A stretch of DNA of 64,000 bases from Alphaproteobacteria bacterium (GCA_021151765.1 JAGKWR010000003.1:93572-157571), one strand, 5' to 3'. Counted from the first letter of the stretch, positions 8,214 to 17,531 are shown. The notes: generated from the letters alone by a model not told the origin. Numbers and translations are program-made.

Positions 8214-9626
8214 TTAATTTTTTTTAAAAATTTTGGCGAGATCACGAACGTGACTAACAGTTTGTAAATTTAGTTCGGCTAAAGATTTTTTCAAATTACT
8301 AAAATTTTTATTTTTCTCATTAGCTTTCGGAATCAAGCAGTTCTTGAACCCAAGCTTGGCAGCTTCTTTCAAACGACCTTCCAAATTGCTAACCATACGA
8401 ATTTCGCCAGACAAACCAATTTCGCCAATTGCAATAGTATTCGACGGTAAAGCAATGTCGCGAGCGGCTGAAATCAAGGCGCAAGCCACGGCTAAATCAG
8501 CAGCGGTTTCTTCCACTTTCAAACCACCAACGATGTTTAGATAAACTTCTTTGTCGAACAAATTTAGGCCGAAGCGATTACCCAAAACGGCGATAATCAT
8601 CGCTAAACGATTGGAATCCCAACCAACAACAGCGCGGCGCGGAGTTGGAATGAAACTCGGCGACACCAAAGCTTGAATTTCAACTAAAATTGGACGACTG
8701 CCTTCAACGCCAGCAAAAACAACTGATCCCGAAGTTTCGCGATCGTAAGAAGTTAAAAAAAGTTCACTTGGGTTTGAAACTTCCGACAAGCCGATTTCGT
8801 TCATCTCAAACACGCCGATTTCGTTAGCGGCGCCGAAACGATTTTTTTGCGCGCGTAAAATTCTGAAACTTAAATCTTTTTCGCCTTCGAAATATAAAAC
8901 CGTGTCGACCATATGTTCTAAAACTTTCGGGCCGGCGATTTGGCCGTCTTTGGTTACGTGCGAAACAATCAACAAGGTTATGTTACTTTTTTTAGCAAAA
9001 ATTGTAAGTTCACCGGCTGCGGCGCGCACTTGTGAAACTGTGCCCGGAGCGGAGTTGAGTTCGTCCAAAAACATGGTTTGGATAGAATCAATCACAACAA
9101 CAGTTGGTTGTTTTCCAGCTTGAATTGACGATACAATTTCGCCAACGTTAGTGGTTGAAGCCATTTCGATTGAATCTTGATCGATGCCCATTCTCTTGGC
9201 GCGCAGACGCACTTGATCGACTGATTCTTCGCCAGAAATATAAATGATTTTGACCTTTTTTTTGGCCAAGCTTTCGGCAGTTTGTAAAAGCAAAGTTGAT
9301 TTACCAATTCCGGGATCGCCGCCAATCAAAACAACAGAACCTTGCACCAAGCCGCCGCCTAAAACGCGATCAAGTTCATTAATACCAACTTGAATGCGTG
9401 GAAAATCTTGAGCTTCGCCATTTAACTTAACCAGTTCTAGCTTTTTGCCATCAGCTTTTTTGGCCGATTTTTTGTCATCGGAAATGCGTGTAAAATGTGA
9501 ATTTCCGCCTTCGGCAAATTCTTCAACGAAGCTGTTCCACGCACCGCAATCGGGGCATTTTCCAGCCCATTTAAAATGTACAGCGCCGCAATTTTGGCAC
9601 GAGTAAGCGGTTTTATTTTTTGTCAT
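8214..9626 (-). CDS. radA: DNA repair protein RadA
   Basis: RecA-like ATPase/branch-migration factor acting in recombination intermediates. An N-terminal four-cysteine zinc finger (Cys10, 13, 24, 27) is followed by Walker A GGDPGIGKST (102-111), the RadA-specific KNRFG motif (261-265) and a C-terminal Lon-protease-like domain. Length (470 aa) is normal. The start overlaps the end of the upstream DUF2442 gene by 14 nt, so radA appears to be downstream in the same transcript as the DUF4160/DUF2442 pair. Confidence 0.96.
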   Translation of the reverse strand: MTKNKTAYSCQNCGAVHFKWAGKCPDCGAWNSFVEEFAEGGNSHFTRISDDKKSAKKADGKKLELVKLNGEAQDFPRIQVGINELDRVLGGGLVQGSVVLIGGDPGIGKSTLLLQTAESLAKKKVKIIYISGEESVDQVRLRAKRMGIDQDSIEMASTTNVGEIVSSIQAGKQPTVVVIDSIQTMFLDELNSAPGTVSQVRAAAGELTIFAKKSNITLLIVSHVTKDGQIAGPKVLEHMVDTVLYFEGEKDLSFRILRAQKNRFGAANEIGVFEMNEIGLSEVSNPSELFLTSYDRETSGSVVFAGVEGSRPILVEIQALVSPSFIPTPRRAVVGWDSNRLAMIIAVLGNRFGLNLFDKEVYLNIVGGLKVEETAADLAVACALISAARDIALPSNTIAIGEIGLSGEIRMVSNLEGRLKEAAKLGFKNCLIPKANEKNKNFSNLKKSLAELNLQTVSHVRDLAKIFKKN

Positions 9627-9873
9627 TTTTTTGCTGTTTGAGAAATAAATCGTGTAAAAATTCTGGAGCTAAATCGAGGCCATTATTCCACACGATTGTA
9701 TCGGCATCAACTTTAAAGTTTTTAAATTTTTGCGGATCTTTCAACTCTTGAAAAATTAAGCGATGATCAGAAAGGATGGTATTTTTCAGATCAATAACTC
9801 CGGACTTTTGATCGTTAAAAACCAGATGGATTTTGTAATCTTTGACGTAAGAAGCGTTGATTACGTAATGCAT
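9613..9873 (-). CDS. DUF2442-type small protein, possible antitoxin partner
   Basis: 86 residues from the ATG at 9871-9873, which follows the stop of the upstream gene by 1 nt. A longer in-frame start exists but would overlap the upstream gene by about 100 nt and does not resemble the family. The beta-rich N-terminal part (residues 1-30, 'HYVINASYVKDYKIHLVFND') resembles DUF2442. This domain is commonly found beside DUF4160 proteins, an arrangement often predicted to be a toxin-antitoxin module; biochemical function is not established, and which partner is toxic is unclear. The end overlaps radA by 14 nt. Confidence 0.78.
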   Translation of the reverse strand: MHYVINASYVKDYKIHLVFNDQKSGVIDLKNTILSDHRLIFQELKDPQKFKNFKVDADTIVWNNGLDLAPEFLHDLFLKQQKNDKK

Positions 9874-9874
9874 A

Positions 9875-10135
9875 TTATTCCAATGGATTAATTTTGTTGA
9901 ACTTTCCTTCCAAGAGTAAATCTGACCAATTTTTGAGCAATTCTTCTTGGTGGATACTGGCCCATTCCACGACAAGTGCTAACACTTTTGGTGGTAAATG
10001 TCCGTCGATTATTCCGCAAGTTTCAATATCAATTTTGGCGCGGTAATCGTTATATTTTACATGAAAATGTGGGGGATTATGTTCATTGAAATACATATGA
10101 ATAATAATCCCAAAAAAACGGCTAATTTCTGGCAT
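9875..10135 (-). CDS. DUF4160-type small protein, possible toxin partner
   Basis: 86 residues, with the family hallmark near the N-terminus: PEISRFFGIIIHMYFNEH and NPPHFHVKY (about residues 2-27), which match DUF4160. The gene is immediately followed (1-nt gap) by a DUF2442 gene, the usual partner. The pair is first in a unit that continues into radA and is divergent from pepP, so its promoter should lie in 10136-10224. The role as a toxin-antitoxin module is an inference from recurrent gene pairing in other genomes, not from any catalytic motif visible here. Confidence 0.8.
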   Translation of the reverse strand: MPEISRFFGIIIHMYFNEHNPPHFHVKYNDYRAKIDIETCGIIDGHLPPKVLALVVEWASIHQEELLKNWSDLLLEGKFNKINPLE

Positions 10136-10224
10136 TTATGGTGTTTAAATTGGTGTCATACCAAACTAAAATCGTTTGCCACAGTCGGCGTAAAAATTTC
10201 GTTTAGGTAAAAATTGGTGTTAAA

Positions 10225-11952
10225 ATGTTAAGTGGAATCAAAAATTTCTTAAAAGAGCAAAAAATCAATTTCTTTCTTTTGCCAAATTCTGATGAGTTTT
10301 TTTCGGAATATTTGCCAGAAAGTGAAAAGAGAATCGAGTATTTAACTGGTTTTAACGGGTCGAACGCGACTGTGATTTTTGGGCAGGATAAATCATATTT
10401 TTTCACCGACGGACGTTATACTTTGCAGGCCAAGAATCAGTTAGATTTGCAGGAATTTGAAATTTTTAATATGGCTGAGAAGTCAGTTTTGGCGTGGATT
10501 TCAGAGAATTGCAGCGGCGAAATAAATTTGGCAATTGACGCCAAATTAGTGAGCGTAAATTTTGTCAAAGCTTGTGAAAAAATGGGTGCAAACCTTGTTT
10601 TGCTTGATTCTAACCCAGTTGATCAAATTTGGCAAAATCGTCCTAAGTCACCAAAATCAACAATTTTTTCCTTAAGTTCGCAAGCAGTTGGTGTTGATTC
10701 GCAAGCCAAACGCGCCACGATTTTACAATCTTTGCAAGCTGATGCCCAAATTATTACCAAACCAGAAAATCTGTGTTGGTTAACTAATCTTCGTGCTGCC
10801 GACATAGAATTCACGCCGCTTTTGCTGGCTTACGCTATTTTGTATAAAAACGGTAAAGTTGAAATTTTTGCTGAGTCAAATCGCTTAAATATTGCAGCGA
10901 CAGACCAGCTAAAAGATGTGGAATTTGTCGTGCCGCAAAATTTTACAGCGCGTTTGCAAAATTTAGGAAAAGTACAAATCGATTTGTCGACTACAAACCA
11001 TTGGCTTTACAGCTTTCTGCAAAAAAACGGCAGCGAAATAATCAATAAAACTGACCCAATTGAACTGGCGAAATCACGTAAAAATTCAGCGGAAATTCTG
11101 GGTGCGATTAAAGCCCATGAAATTGATGGGTTGGCGGTTACGCGCTTTTTGTGTTGGTTAAAAAATTGCGATGAAGTTGATGAAATCAGTGCCGCGGAAA
11201 AATTATTGCAATTGCGACAAGAAAATCCGGCGTTTCTTTATGAATCTTTCGCGGCGATTTCCGGTTTTGGCAGCAACGGCGCTATAATTCATTATCGCGC
11301 TAACGAACATACTAACAAAAAAATCAGCGGCGATTCGCTTTATTTGATCGATTCTGGCGGCCAATATTTGGCCCAAGATTTTTGCGCGACAACCGACATC
11401 ACGCGAACTTTAGCAATTGGCAAAGCAAGTGAGGAAATGATCGAAAATTTCACTCGCGTTTTGAAAGGTCATATCGCGCTTGCTCGCGCTAAATTTCCGC
11501 GAGGCACAACTGGCGCGCAACTTGACGTTTTGGCGCGGCAACATTTATGGCAAGCTGGTTTGGATTATGATCACGGAACTGGTCACGGCGTGGGCAGTTT
11601 TTTGTCGGTTCACGAAGGGCCGTGCGGTGTAAGCAAGCGTTATTACCAAGAGCTTTTGCCAGGCATGATTATTTCTAACGAACCGGGATTTTACAAAAAC
11701 GGCGAATATGGCATTCGTATTGAAAATTTATTATTGGTGGAAGAGTTCGATGTGAAATTTCTGCACTTCAAAACGCTGACTTTAGCGCCAATTGATGCTG
11801 CTTTGATTGATTTTAAAATGTTGACTTATCCCGAAAAAAAATGGCTGCGGAATTATCATCAAGAAATTTGGCAAAAATTTTCAGAAATATTGTCTGGACA
11901 AGAGCGTCAATTTTTGCAGGAAATTTGCATTAAGTTTGGCTGTTTTGCATGA
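10225..11952 (+). CDS. pepP: Xaa-Pro aminopeptidase, M24B family
   Basis: Metallopeptidase that removes N-terminal residues preceding proline. The C-terminal pita-bread domain carries the five metal ligands: Asp376, Asp391 (TTDITRT), His454 (HGTGHGVG), Glu486 (NEPGFY) and Glu500 (IRIEN). Two N-terminal creatinase-like domains precede it, giving 575 residues, typical of the long cytosolic M24B enzymes rather than of methionine aminopeptidase. The last 23 nt overlap the 3' end of coaBC on the other strand. Confidence 0.94.
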   Translation: MLSGIKNFLKEQKINFFLLPNSDEFFSEYLPESEKRIEYLTGFNGSNATVIFGQDKSYFFTDGRYTLQAKNQLDLQEFEIFNMAEKSVLAWISENCSGEINLAIDAKLVSVNFVKACEKMGANLVLLDSNPVDQIWQNRPKSPKSTIFSLSSQAVGVDSQAKRATILQSLQADAQIITKPENLCWLTNLRAADIEFTPLLLAYAILYKNGKVEIFAESNRLNIAATDQLKDVEFVVPQNFTARLQNLGKVQIDLSTTNHWLYSFLQKNGSEIINKTDPIELAKSRKNSAEILGAIKAHEIDGLAVTRFLCWLKNCDEVDEISAAEKLLQLRQENPAFLYESFAAISGFGSNGAIIHYRANEHTNKKISGDSLYLIDSGGQYLAQDFCATTDITRTLAIGKASEEMIENFTRVLKGHIALARAKFPRGTTGAQLDVLARQHLWQAGLDYDHGTGHGVGSFLSVHEGPCGVSKRYYQELLPGMIISNEPGFYKNGEYGIRIENLLLVEEFDVKFLHFKTLTLAPIDAALIDFKMLTYPEKKWLRNYHQEIWQKFSEILSGQERQFLQEICIKFGCFA

Positions 11953-13126
11953 TTTTTTCGGCCAGTAATTTGGCGAGCTGCGTTTTGGAAATTTTGCCTA
12001 AATCTTGTGTTTGATCTTTTGTGATAAACAAAGCTTGTGTGTTTTTTGATCCAAAAATTGCGCCATTTTCGATGTTATTAGCGACGATCAAATCGCAATT
12101 TTTTTTGTGTAATTTGTCTCGTGCGTAATTTTCCAGATTTTCGCTTTCAGCTGCAAAACCAATCACCAAAGCAGGGCGATTAGTATTTTGGCCGACAAAT
12201 TGCAAAATGTCGGGATTTGGTTCTAATTCTAAGGTTACAGAACTGCTTGCGGATTTTTTGATTTTTTGGGTTGAGTAATTCTTAACGCGGAAATCAGCAA
12301 CGGCAGCGCAAGCTATAAAAACATTGCTTCCAGCTAAATTATTTTGAACTGCATCAAACATTTCTACGGCACTTTTAACGCTGATTATTTTGTGCTGCGG
12401 CAGCGCAATTTTTTCGCGAATATTGCCGGCGATGAAAGTGACATCAGCGCCCATTTCGTGAAGAGTTTGAGCAATCGCAATTGCTTGTTTGCCAGAAGAG
12501 TGATTGCCAATGAAACGAACAGGGTCGATTGCTTCAATTGTTGAGCCACCAGTAATCAAGATTTTTTGGCCGTTTAAGCGATTTTGATTGGCGAAAAAAT
12601 CGCAAACTTTTTCGCAGATTTTTTCTGGTGCAGCCATTTTTCCAACACCAATTTCGCCACAGGCTAAAATATCAGATTCTGGTTCAACCATTAAAACACC
12701 GGATTGTACAGCTTTCGCGATGTTATTTTGAGTGGCGCTGTTGTCCCACATTTTTTCGTTCATCGCTGGCGCAATGATGATTTTTTTATTGGCAGCCAAA
12801 ATTACATTCGACGCCAAATCATCAGCGTAACCATTGGCAATTTTGGCAATAAAATCAGCGGTTGCTGGCGCGACTACAATCAAATCATTTTGGCGTGAAA
12901 GATTTATGTGTTCGATTCCTAGTTCATCGGAGCTGTCAAAAAGTTCATTGTAAGTTTTATTGCCCGACAAGCTTGAAGCCAGAAGTGGCGTAATAAATTG
13001 CTGCGCGGCTTTGGTTAAAATGCAGGTAACATCAAAATTTTGTTTTTTGAGCAAGCGCAACAAATCCATCGCTTTATAGGCGGCAACTGATCCGGTGATG
13101 ATTAACAAAATTTTATTTTGTGGCAT
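11930..13126 (-). CDS. coaBC: Bifunctional phosphopantothenoylcysteine decarboxylase / phosphopantothenate-cysteine ligase
   Basis: Catalyses two consecutive steps of coenzyme A synthesis. The N-terminal flavin-dependent CoaC half has the PAMN motif (APAMNEKMW) and the substrate flap Cys in ACGEIGVGKM. The C-terminal CoaB half has ITGGSTIEAIDPVR and the KKNCDLIVANN segment. Length (398 aa) is normal. The gene is last in a tightly packed operon with ruvA, ruvB and two unknown proteins; its start lies 14 nt inside the preceding gene, and its end overlaps pepP tail-to-tail. Confidence 0.96.
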   Translation of the reverse strand: MPQNKILLIITGSVAAYKAMDLLRLLKKQNFDVTCILTKAAQQFITPLLASSLSGNKTYNELFDSSDELGIEHINLSRQNDLIVVAPATADFIAKIANGYADDLASNVILAANKKIIIAPAMNEKMWDNSATQNNIAKAVQSGVLMVEPESDILACGEIGVGKMAAPEKICEKVCDFFANQNRLNGQKILITGGSTIEAIDPVRFIGNHSSGKQAIAIAQTLHEMGADVTFIAGNIREKIALPQHKIISVKSAVEMFDAVQNNLAGSNVFIACAAVADFRVKNYSTQKIKKSASSSVTLELEPNPDILQFVGQNTNRPALVIGFAAESENLENYARDKLHKKNCDLIVANNIENGAIFGSKNTQALFITKDQTQDLGKISKTQLAKLLAEKIMQNSQT

Positions 13127-14129
13127 GTATCGGAAGCATTGGCTCTTTTGATAATTTTCTTACTATGGGGTTTTTTAAAGATTGTTTCGGAACATCTAAC
13201 GCACTTATTAGATCAATTTGATGGATTAAAGTTTCAAATTTTTCCGCAAGAAACGTTTGAGCAAAGTCCGGATGAATTCTACCTAAAGTCATGTCTAAGC
13301 TAGTGGTTCTATTGTAACCGCTATAAATGCCTTTTTCTTGAGCACATTCTTTGAAACTTTGTGATAGTAATAATCCTTTTTCGAAGAATTTTTCCGGATC
13401 GTGAGTTAAGTTTAAAGATTCTGCTCCTTTTATTGCCGAATAAGTGTTTTCTATTAATTCTCTTTTAGATGATTTGAAATTATTAAATTTTACAGCTGCC
13501 ATAATAGCGAAGCCTACTTCATCATCGTTTAGTATAGTTTCTCCACTAGCTTTTAACTTAGCATCAGCTCTTTCTATGGATTGAAGCAAAATAGTATGCA
13601 AATCTCTGCTGTAATCGAAATCACAATCTGCTGGTACGGCGACAGTCATTCTCGGAGGATAGCAAGAAATCTCACGAGAGTTATTGCTTAATTTGTAAGA
13701 GTAAGAAGGTGACAATAAAATCATATTGTCAGTTTTTGCGGCTTCTTTCCAACTAATTCCTAGATAATACATACCGCTTTGGACTATTTTCGAGATGTTT
13801 ACTTTTATCGATGGAGGTATTCTTTCTGGTGTTCTTGGTTGTACAGGTTCTGAATCTTGAACTTCTGTCAACAAAGTATTTTCATTACCGGTTTTGTTTG
13901 GGAATGTTTCTCCTCCAAGAATCAAAGAGTCATCAATATCAAGCGTAATATCGCTGGTTACGGAAATTGAGTCTGAAAAATAAATTTCATGCGGCACTTC
14001 TTCTTCTTCTTCTGAAGGTTTGGTTTCGGTATTTTTACCATTACCATTACCATCAATACTGCTACCTTGATTTTGGGATAATATCTCGCCAGTATTTTCT
14101 TGTATTGCTCTATTTGGGTTTTCTTTCAT
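13113..14129 (-). CDS. Unknown protein between ruvB and coaBC
   Basis: 338 residues with no family I recognise. The first ~110 residues are polar, Glu/Ser/Asn-rich and likely disordered, including a run of acidic residues. A more ordered region follows from about residue 105 to 320. There is no signal peptide or membrane segment. Its ATG overlaps the ruvB stop (ATGA) with an AGGA a few bases upstream, and its 3' end overlaps coaBC by 14 nt, which supports real translation. The position between DNA-repair and CoA genes does not indicate a function. A lineage-specific protein or effector is possible but unsupported. Confidence 0.75.
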   Translation of the reverse strand: MKENPNRAIQENTGEILSQNQGSSIDGNGNGKNTETKPSEEEEEVPHEIYFSDSISVTSDITLDIDDSLILGGETFPNKTGNENTLLTEVQDSEPVQPRTPERIPPSIKVNISKIVQSGMYYLGISWKEAAKTDNMILLSPSYSYKLSNNSREISCYPPRMTVAVPADCDFDYSRDLHTILLQSIERADAKLKASGETILNDDEVGFAIMAAVKFNNFKSSKRELIENTYSAIKGAESLNLTHDPEKFFEKGLLLSQSFKECAQEKGIYSGYNRTTSLDMTLGRIHPDFAQTFLAEKFETLIHQIDLISALDVPKQSLKNPIVRKLSKEPMLPIHATK

Positions 14130-15115
14130 TTTAATCCTAAATGTTTAAAAGCATTGTCGGTCAAGATTCGACCGCGAGGTGTTTTTTCTATAAATCCTTT
14201 CTGAATTAAAAAAGGTTCGATGGTATCTTCAACTGAATCTTTTTCTTCTCCTATAGCTGCTGCAATCGTTTCTATTCCAACTGGTCCGCCACGATAATTT
14301 TCAGCAATAAATTTTAAATAGCGATAATCTGAAGAATCAAGTCCAGCAGAATCGATTTCTAGACGCTTGAGTGAATTGTCGGCAATTTCAAAAGTGACAA
14401 GCTTTTTGTTAATTGCAGATGCGAAATCTCGGACTCTTTTCAACAAACGAATCGCAATTCTTGGTGTGCCGCGCGATCTTTTGGCAATTTCAGCGGCGGC
14501 GGATTTTTCAATTTCAATTCCTAAAATTTTAGCGTCACGAATTAAAATTTGCTCAAGTTCTGAATCAGCGTAAAAATTAAGGCGCAACGGAATGCCGAAA
14601 CGATCTTTCAGCGGATTGGCGATAAGTCCGATTCTGGTGGTAGCACCGACCAAAGTGAATTTCGGTAAATCAATTTTGATAGCGCGAGCGGCCGGCCCTT
14701 CGCCAATTATTATATCGAGCTTGAAATCTTCCATCGCGGAATAAAGCACTTCTTCGACGTTTTTGTTCAAACGGTGAATTTCATCAATAAACAACACATC
14801 ACCTTCTTGCAAGTTGGTGAGAATTGCGGCTAAGTCGCCTGATTTTGAAATTATTGGGCCGGCGGAAGATTTGAAGCCGACACCCAGTTCGTGAGCAATA
14901 ATCTGCGCTAGTGTAGTTTTGCCAAGACCCGGTGGGCCGTAAAATAAAGCGTGATCTAAAGCCTCACCGCGGTTTTTAGCAGCGCGAATGAAGATGCTGA
15001 GATTTTCTTTCAACTTTTCTTGACCCAAAAAATCAGCCAAAAAATTAGGACGCAAAACATTGTCATTACGTTCTAATTCTAGCTTTTCAGGGTTTAAGTT
15101 TTCGTTTTTTGACAT
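14126..15115 (-). CDS. ruvB: Holliday junction helicase motor RuvB
   Basis: AAA+ ATPase that drives Holliday-junction branch migration together with RuvA. Walker A GPPGLGKTTLAQ, Walker B LFIDEIHR, sensor I GATTRIG and a C-terminal winged-helix domain ending in TPRGR are visible. Length (329 aa) is typical. It starts 2 nt after the ruvA stop; ruvC is not adjacent, unlike in many alphaproteobacterial ruvCAB operons. Confidence 0.97.
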   Translation of the reverse strand: MSKNENLNPEKLELERNDNVLRPNFLADFLGQEKLKENLSIFIRAAKNRGEALDHALFYGPPGLGKTTLAQIIAHELGVGFKSSAGPIISKSGDLAAILTNLQEGDVLFIDEIHRLNKNVEEVLYSAMEDFKLDIIIGEGPAARAIKIDLPKFTLVGATTRIGLIANPLKDRFGIPLRLNFYADSELEQILIRDAKILGIEIEKSAAAEIAKRSRGTPRIAIRLLKRVRDFASAINKKLVTFEIADNSLKRLEIDSAGLDSSDYRYLKFIAENYRGGPVGIETIAAAIGEEKDSVEDTIEPFLIQKGFIEKTPRGRILTDNAFKHLGLK

Positions 15116-15117
15116 TG

Positions 15118-15747
15118 CTAAAATTTATTTTTGCTGAGTTCGCGTAGCGATTGGGTAATCAAATTTTCCAAAGTTATTTGCGGGTTGGCCTCGCTTAGAT
15201 AATCGATTACTTTCAAGCAATCGTGCTTTTTGTAACCAAGATTTTCCAAAGCAGAAAGAGCATCGACAGCGATTTGATTGCCAGCAATTTTTTTGTCGCT
15301 GACTGATTGTTTAACATCAAAACCAATGTCAATCCCGAGTTTTTTTGGACTATCTTTTAATTCGGTAGTAATGCGCGAAGCTAGTTTTGGCCCAATTCCA
15401 GAAATGCTCGAGAATGTTTTAATGTCAGATGAAACTAAAGCTTTGGCTAAATCTTGAATTGTCAAAGCGCTCAAAATTTTTTGGCCCATTTTATTGCCAA
15501 CACCTTGCACTTTGGTAAGTTCTAAAAACCACGTTTTTTCGATTTCAGAAGTAAAGCCGTAAAGTTCGATTGCATCTTCTTTCACCGCAGTTTCGATGAT
15601 CAGTGAAATTGGTTGGTCGCTGTTAATTAAACGCAATTCAGCGGCGCATTTTGCTGAAATAAAAACTACGTAACCAACGCCGTTAACGTCAATTATGCAT
15701 TTATCTTCAGTGATTGAGTCAATAATACCACGTAATTTGCCGATCAT
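15118..15747 (-). CDS. ruvA: Holliday junction binding protein RuvA
   Basis: Tetrameric junction-binding subunit of the RuvAB branch-migration complex. The N-terminal OB fold begins MIGKLRGIID; helix-hairpin-helix segments follow (KVQGVGNKMGQKIL and SGIGPKLASRIT), and a C-terminal RuvB-binding domain ends the 209 residues. The start overlaps the stop of the upstream unknown gene (ATGA). An AAGGAG at 15755-15760 lies 7 nt before the ATG, one of the few clear ribosome-binding sites in the window. Confidence 0.96.
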   Translation of the reverse strand: MIGKLRGIIDSITEDKCIIDVNGVGYVVFISAKCAAELRLINSDQPISLIIETAVKEDAIELYGFTSEIEKTWFLELTKVQGVGNKMGQKILSALTIQDLAKALVSSDIKTFSSISGIGPKLASRITTELKDSPKKLGIDIGFDVKQSVSDKKIAGNQIAVDALSALENLGYKKHDCLKVIDYLSEANPQITLENLITQSLRELSKNKF

Positions 15748-16583
15748 TTTGATTCTCCTTGGTGTGCTTCTGATTTTTTTTGTAGAGGTGAGAATGCTGA
15801 AGATTTAGAAACTTTTAAAATGGATTTCGGCATTTTTACCGCGTTTTCAAATTTATCAGCTAAGAGCTTTTCTTCGGTTCTTTCGTAATCATTAGCTACT
15901 TTTGCCTCGAAGATTTGAGACATTTCTTCGTCTTCTCTGCTACTTTTTGTGATGCTGGCCAAATATTCTTGGCGGACGAATTCTTGTTTGATGAGTCTTT
16001 GGCAAAGATCTTCTTGGATTAGAAGTTCTTGTTGGCGAAGAAAAGATTGAGATAATATCTGGTCAACAAGTGTTTTTTCTGTTTTTTGTGATGCTTCAGA
16101 GCAACACAAAAGATACTCATCAACTTTCAGGTAATCTCTTAATTCTAAATTGATGAGAAGATTAGTTTGTACATGCCTTACTAGCTCTTCTAAATTTTCG
16201 CAGTAAAGATTTTCAAAGCTATTGTTTTGTCTGAGCTGAGAAAAATTTATACAATTTTTGGCAAATTCTTTGCAAAAAGGAGGTTCGGTTGTTGTATCTT
16301 TACTGTTCTCCGGGTTTAGATAAAAAAGAATTAGATCGAAACTGATAATTAATAAGTTTTCATCGCGTAATCCTAAGATTCTTTCTCTTTTTAGTTCAAA
16401 ACAAAGAGTGTTGTAGGCTTTCGTTAATTTATCTCCCAAAGATTCTTTTTGCTGTTTGACTACTGACTCAGATTTAGTTTCATTTTCATAAATACGCTCA
16501 AGTTTTGCCTGATCGCTTTCTAATATTGCAGCGATTTTTTCTTTAAAAATGTTTCCAAGAATTTCAAAATATTGAGTGGTCAT
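15744..16583 (-). CDS. Unknown Glu/Gln/Lys-rich helical protein upstream of ruvA
   Basis: 279 residues, no recognised family. The composition (Glu, Lys, Gln, Leu) and long stretches without Gly/Pro suggest mostly alpha-helix with coiled-coil potential, particularly at residues 160-250; several Cys residues occur in the middle. No signal peptide. The C-terminal coding sequence holds the ruvA Shine-Dalgarno, and the two genes overlap by 4 nt, so translation is likely coupled. It occupies the place where ruvC is often found, but I see no RuvC/RNase H-like acidic motifs, so I do not propose that role. Confidence 0.7.
   Translation of the reverse strand: MTTQYFEILGNIFKEKIAAILESDQAKLERIYENETKSESVVKQQKESLGDKLTKAYNTLCFELKRERILGLRDENLLIISFDLILFYLNPENSKDTTTEPPFCKEFAKNCINFSQLRQNNSFENLYCENLEELVRHVQTNLLINLELRDYLKVDEYLLCCSEASQKTEKTLVDQILSQSFLRQQELLIQEDLCQRLIKQEFVRQEYLASITKSSREDEEMSQIFEAKVANDYERTEEKLLADKFENAVKMPKSILKVSKSSAFSPLQKKSEAHQGESK
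15755..15760 (-). promoter_or_regulatory. Shine-Dalgarno of ruvA
   Basis: AAGGAG on the minus strand, 7 nt before the ruvA ATG and inside the 3' end of the upstream gene. It fixes the ruvA start and is notable because most genes in the window lack such a site. Confidence 0.75.
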
Positions 16584-16829
16584 TTTGATCTAAATTAGTG
16601 ATATAGGGTGCTGATAATGGTGGTTTTAACAATGGAGAAAATGATTCAAAAGGCAAGTTCGGTTCACTACTAAGAGAAGATTTTTACTAAAAAATAAAGT
16701 CTGTTGATTCGATCAAAAGTGAAAAATAAATATGACATTGATTTTATAGATAAAAGTCATCCTTGGGAATTTGATTTTTTTAAAGTATCAAACTCTTCTC
16801 CAATTCTTATTCTGTAAGCGCTCCAATAA

Positions 16830-17531
16830 ATGAAGACAAAGTTTAATAACATTCCAACAAACCAAATTTCATCGATGTCAGAAATTAATTGGCATAATAG
16901 TTCAGAGTTGGTGCATTTTGAAGACGCGCTTCAGTTTATGCAAAATCGTGTTGACCAAATTATTGCTGGTGAAGAATCGCAAATGATTTGGCTACTAGAA
17001 CACTACCCAGTTTACACCGCCGGCGTCAGCGCCAAAGAAGAAGATTTGCTCAATAAAACAGATATCCCGATTTATCAAACTAATCGCGGCGGTAAATATA
17101 CTTATCATTGTCCGGGTATGAAAATTATTTATGCCATGTTGGATTTGAAAAGTTTCTTCGCGCCGCAAGCGCCAGACGTTTCTAAATTTGTTGAGTTTTT
17201 AGAAAATTGGGTGATCGCAATTTTGGCGCATTACAACATCAAAGGCGAGATTCGTAAAGGTCGTGTTGGAATTTGGGTAGTTGATGAAAATGGTGTTGAG
17301 AAAAAAATTGCCGCGATTGGTATCAAGCTGAAAAAGTGGGTCAGCTATCACGGCATCGCTATCAACATTAACCCTGAAATGTCTGGTTTTAATAATATCG
17401 TGCCGTGTGGAATAAAAGATTTCGGAGTGACTTCCATGCATGATATTGTTGGTCCGGTTGACCTATCACAGTTTGATCAAATTGTGCGTGAAAAATTTAT
17501 CGAGTTAAAATCGAAAATTTTCGTATCTTAA
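16830..17531 (+). CDS. lipB: Octanoyltransferase LipB
   Basis: Transfers octanoyl groups from acyl carrier protein to lipoyl domains of dehydrogenase complexes. Visible family motifs are LLEHYPVYTAG, RGGKYTYHCPG, the Lys-containing KKIAAIGIK and the catalytic Cys193 in VPCGIKDFGVTSM. The 233-residue version starts at 16830; an alternative ATG at 16875 gives a 218-residue protein closer to the usual N-terminus, and neither start has a clear ribosome-binding site. The 246-nt upstream gap, divergent from the ruv operon, contains a TTGATT/TAAATA promoter-like pair (16704-16732). The stop is shared with the convergent gene (TTAA). Confidence 0.93.
   Translation: MKTKFNNIPTNQISSMSEINWHNSSELVHFEDALQFMQNRVDQIIAGEESQMIWLLEHYPVYTAGVSAKEEDLLNKTDIPIYQTNRGGKYTYHCPGMKIIYAMLDLKSFFAPQAPDVSKFVEFLENWVIAILAHYNIKGEIRKGRVGIWVVDENGVEKKIAAIGIKLKKWVSYHGIAININPEMSGFNNIVPCGIKDFGVTSMHDIVGPVDLSQFDQIVREKFIELKSKIFVS

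Noticed and set aside
15744..16583. Diverged ruvC upstream of ruvA
   Set aside because: No RNase H-like acidic residues or RuvC motifs; composition is coiled-coil-like.
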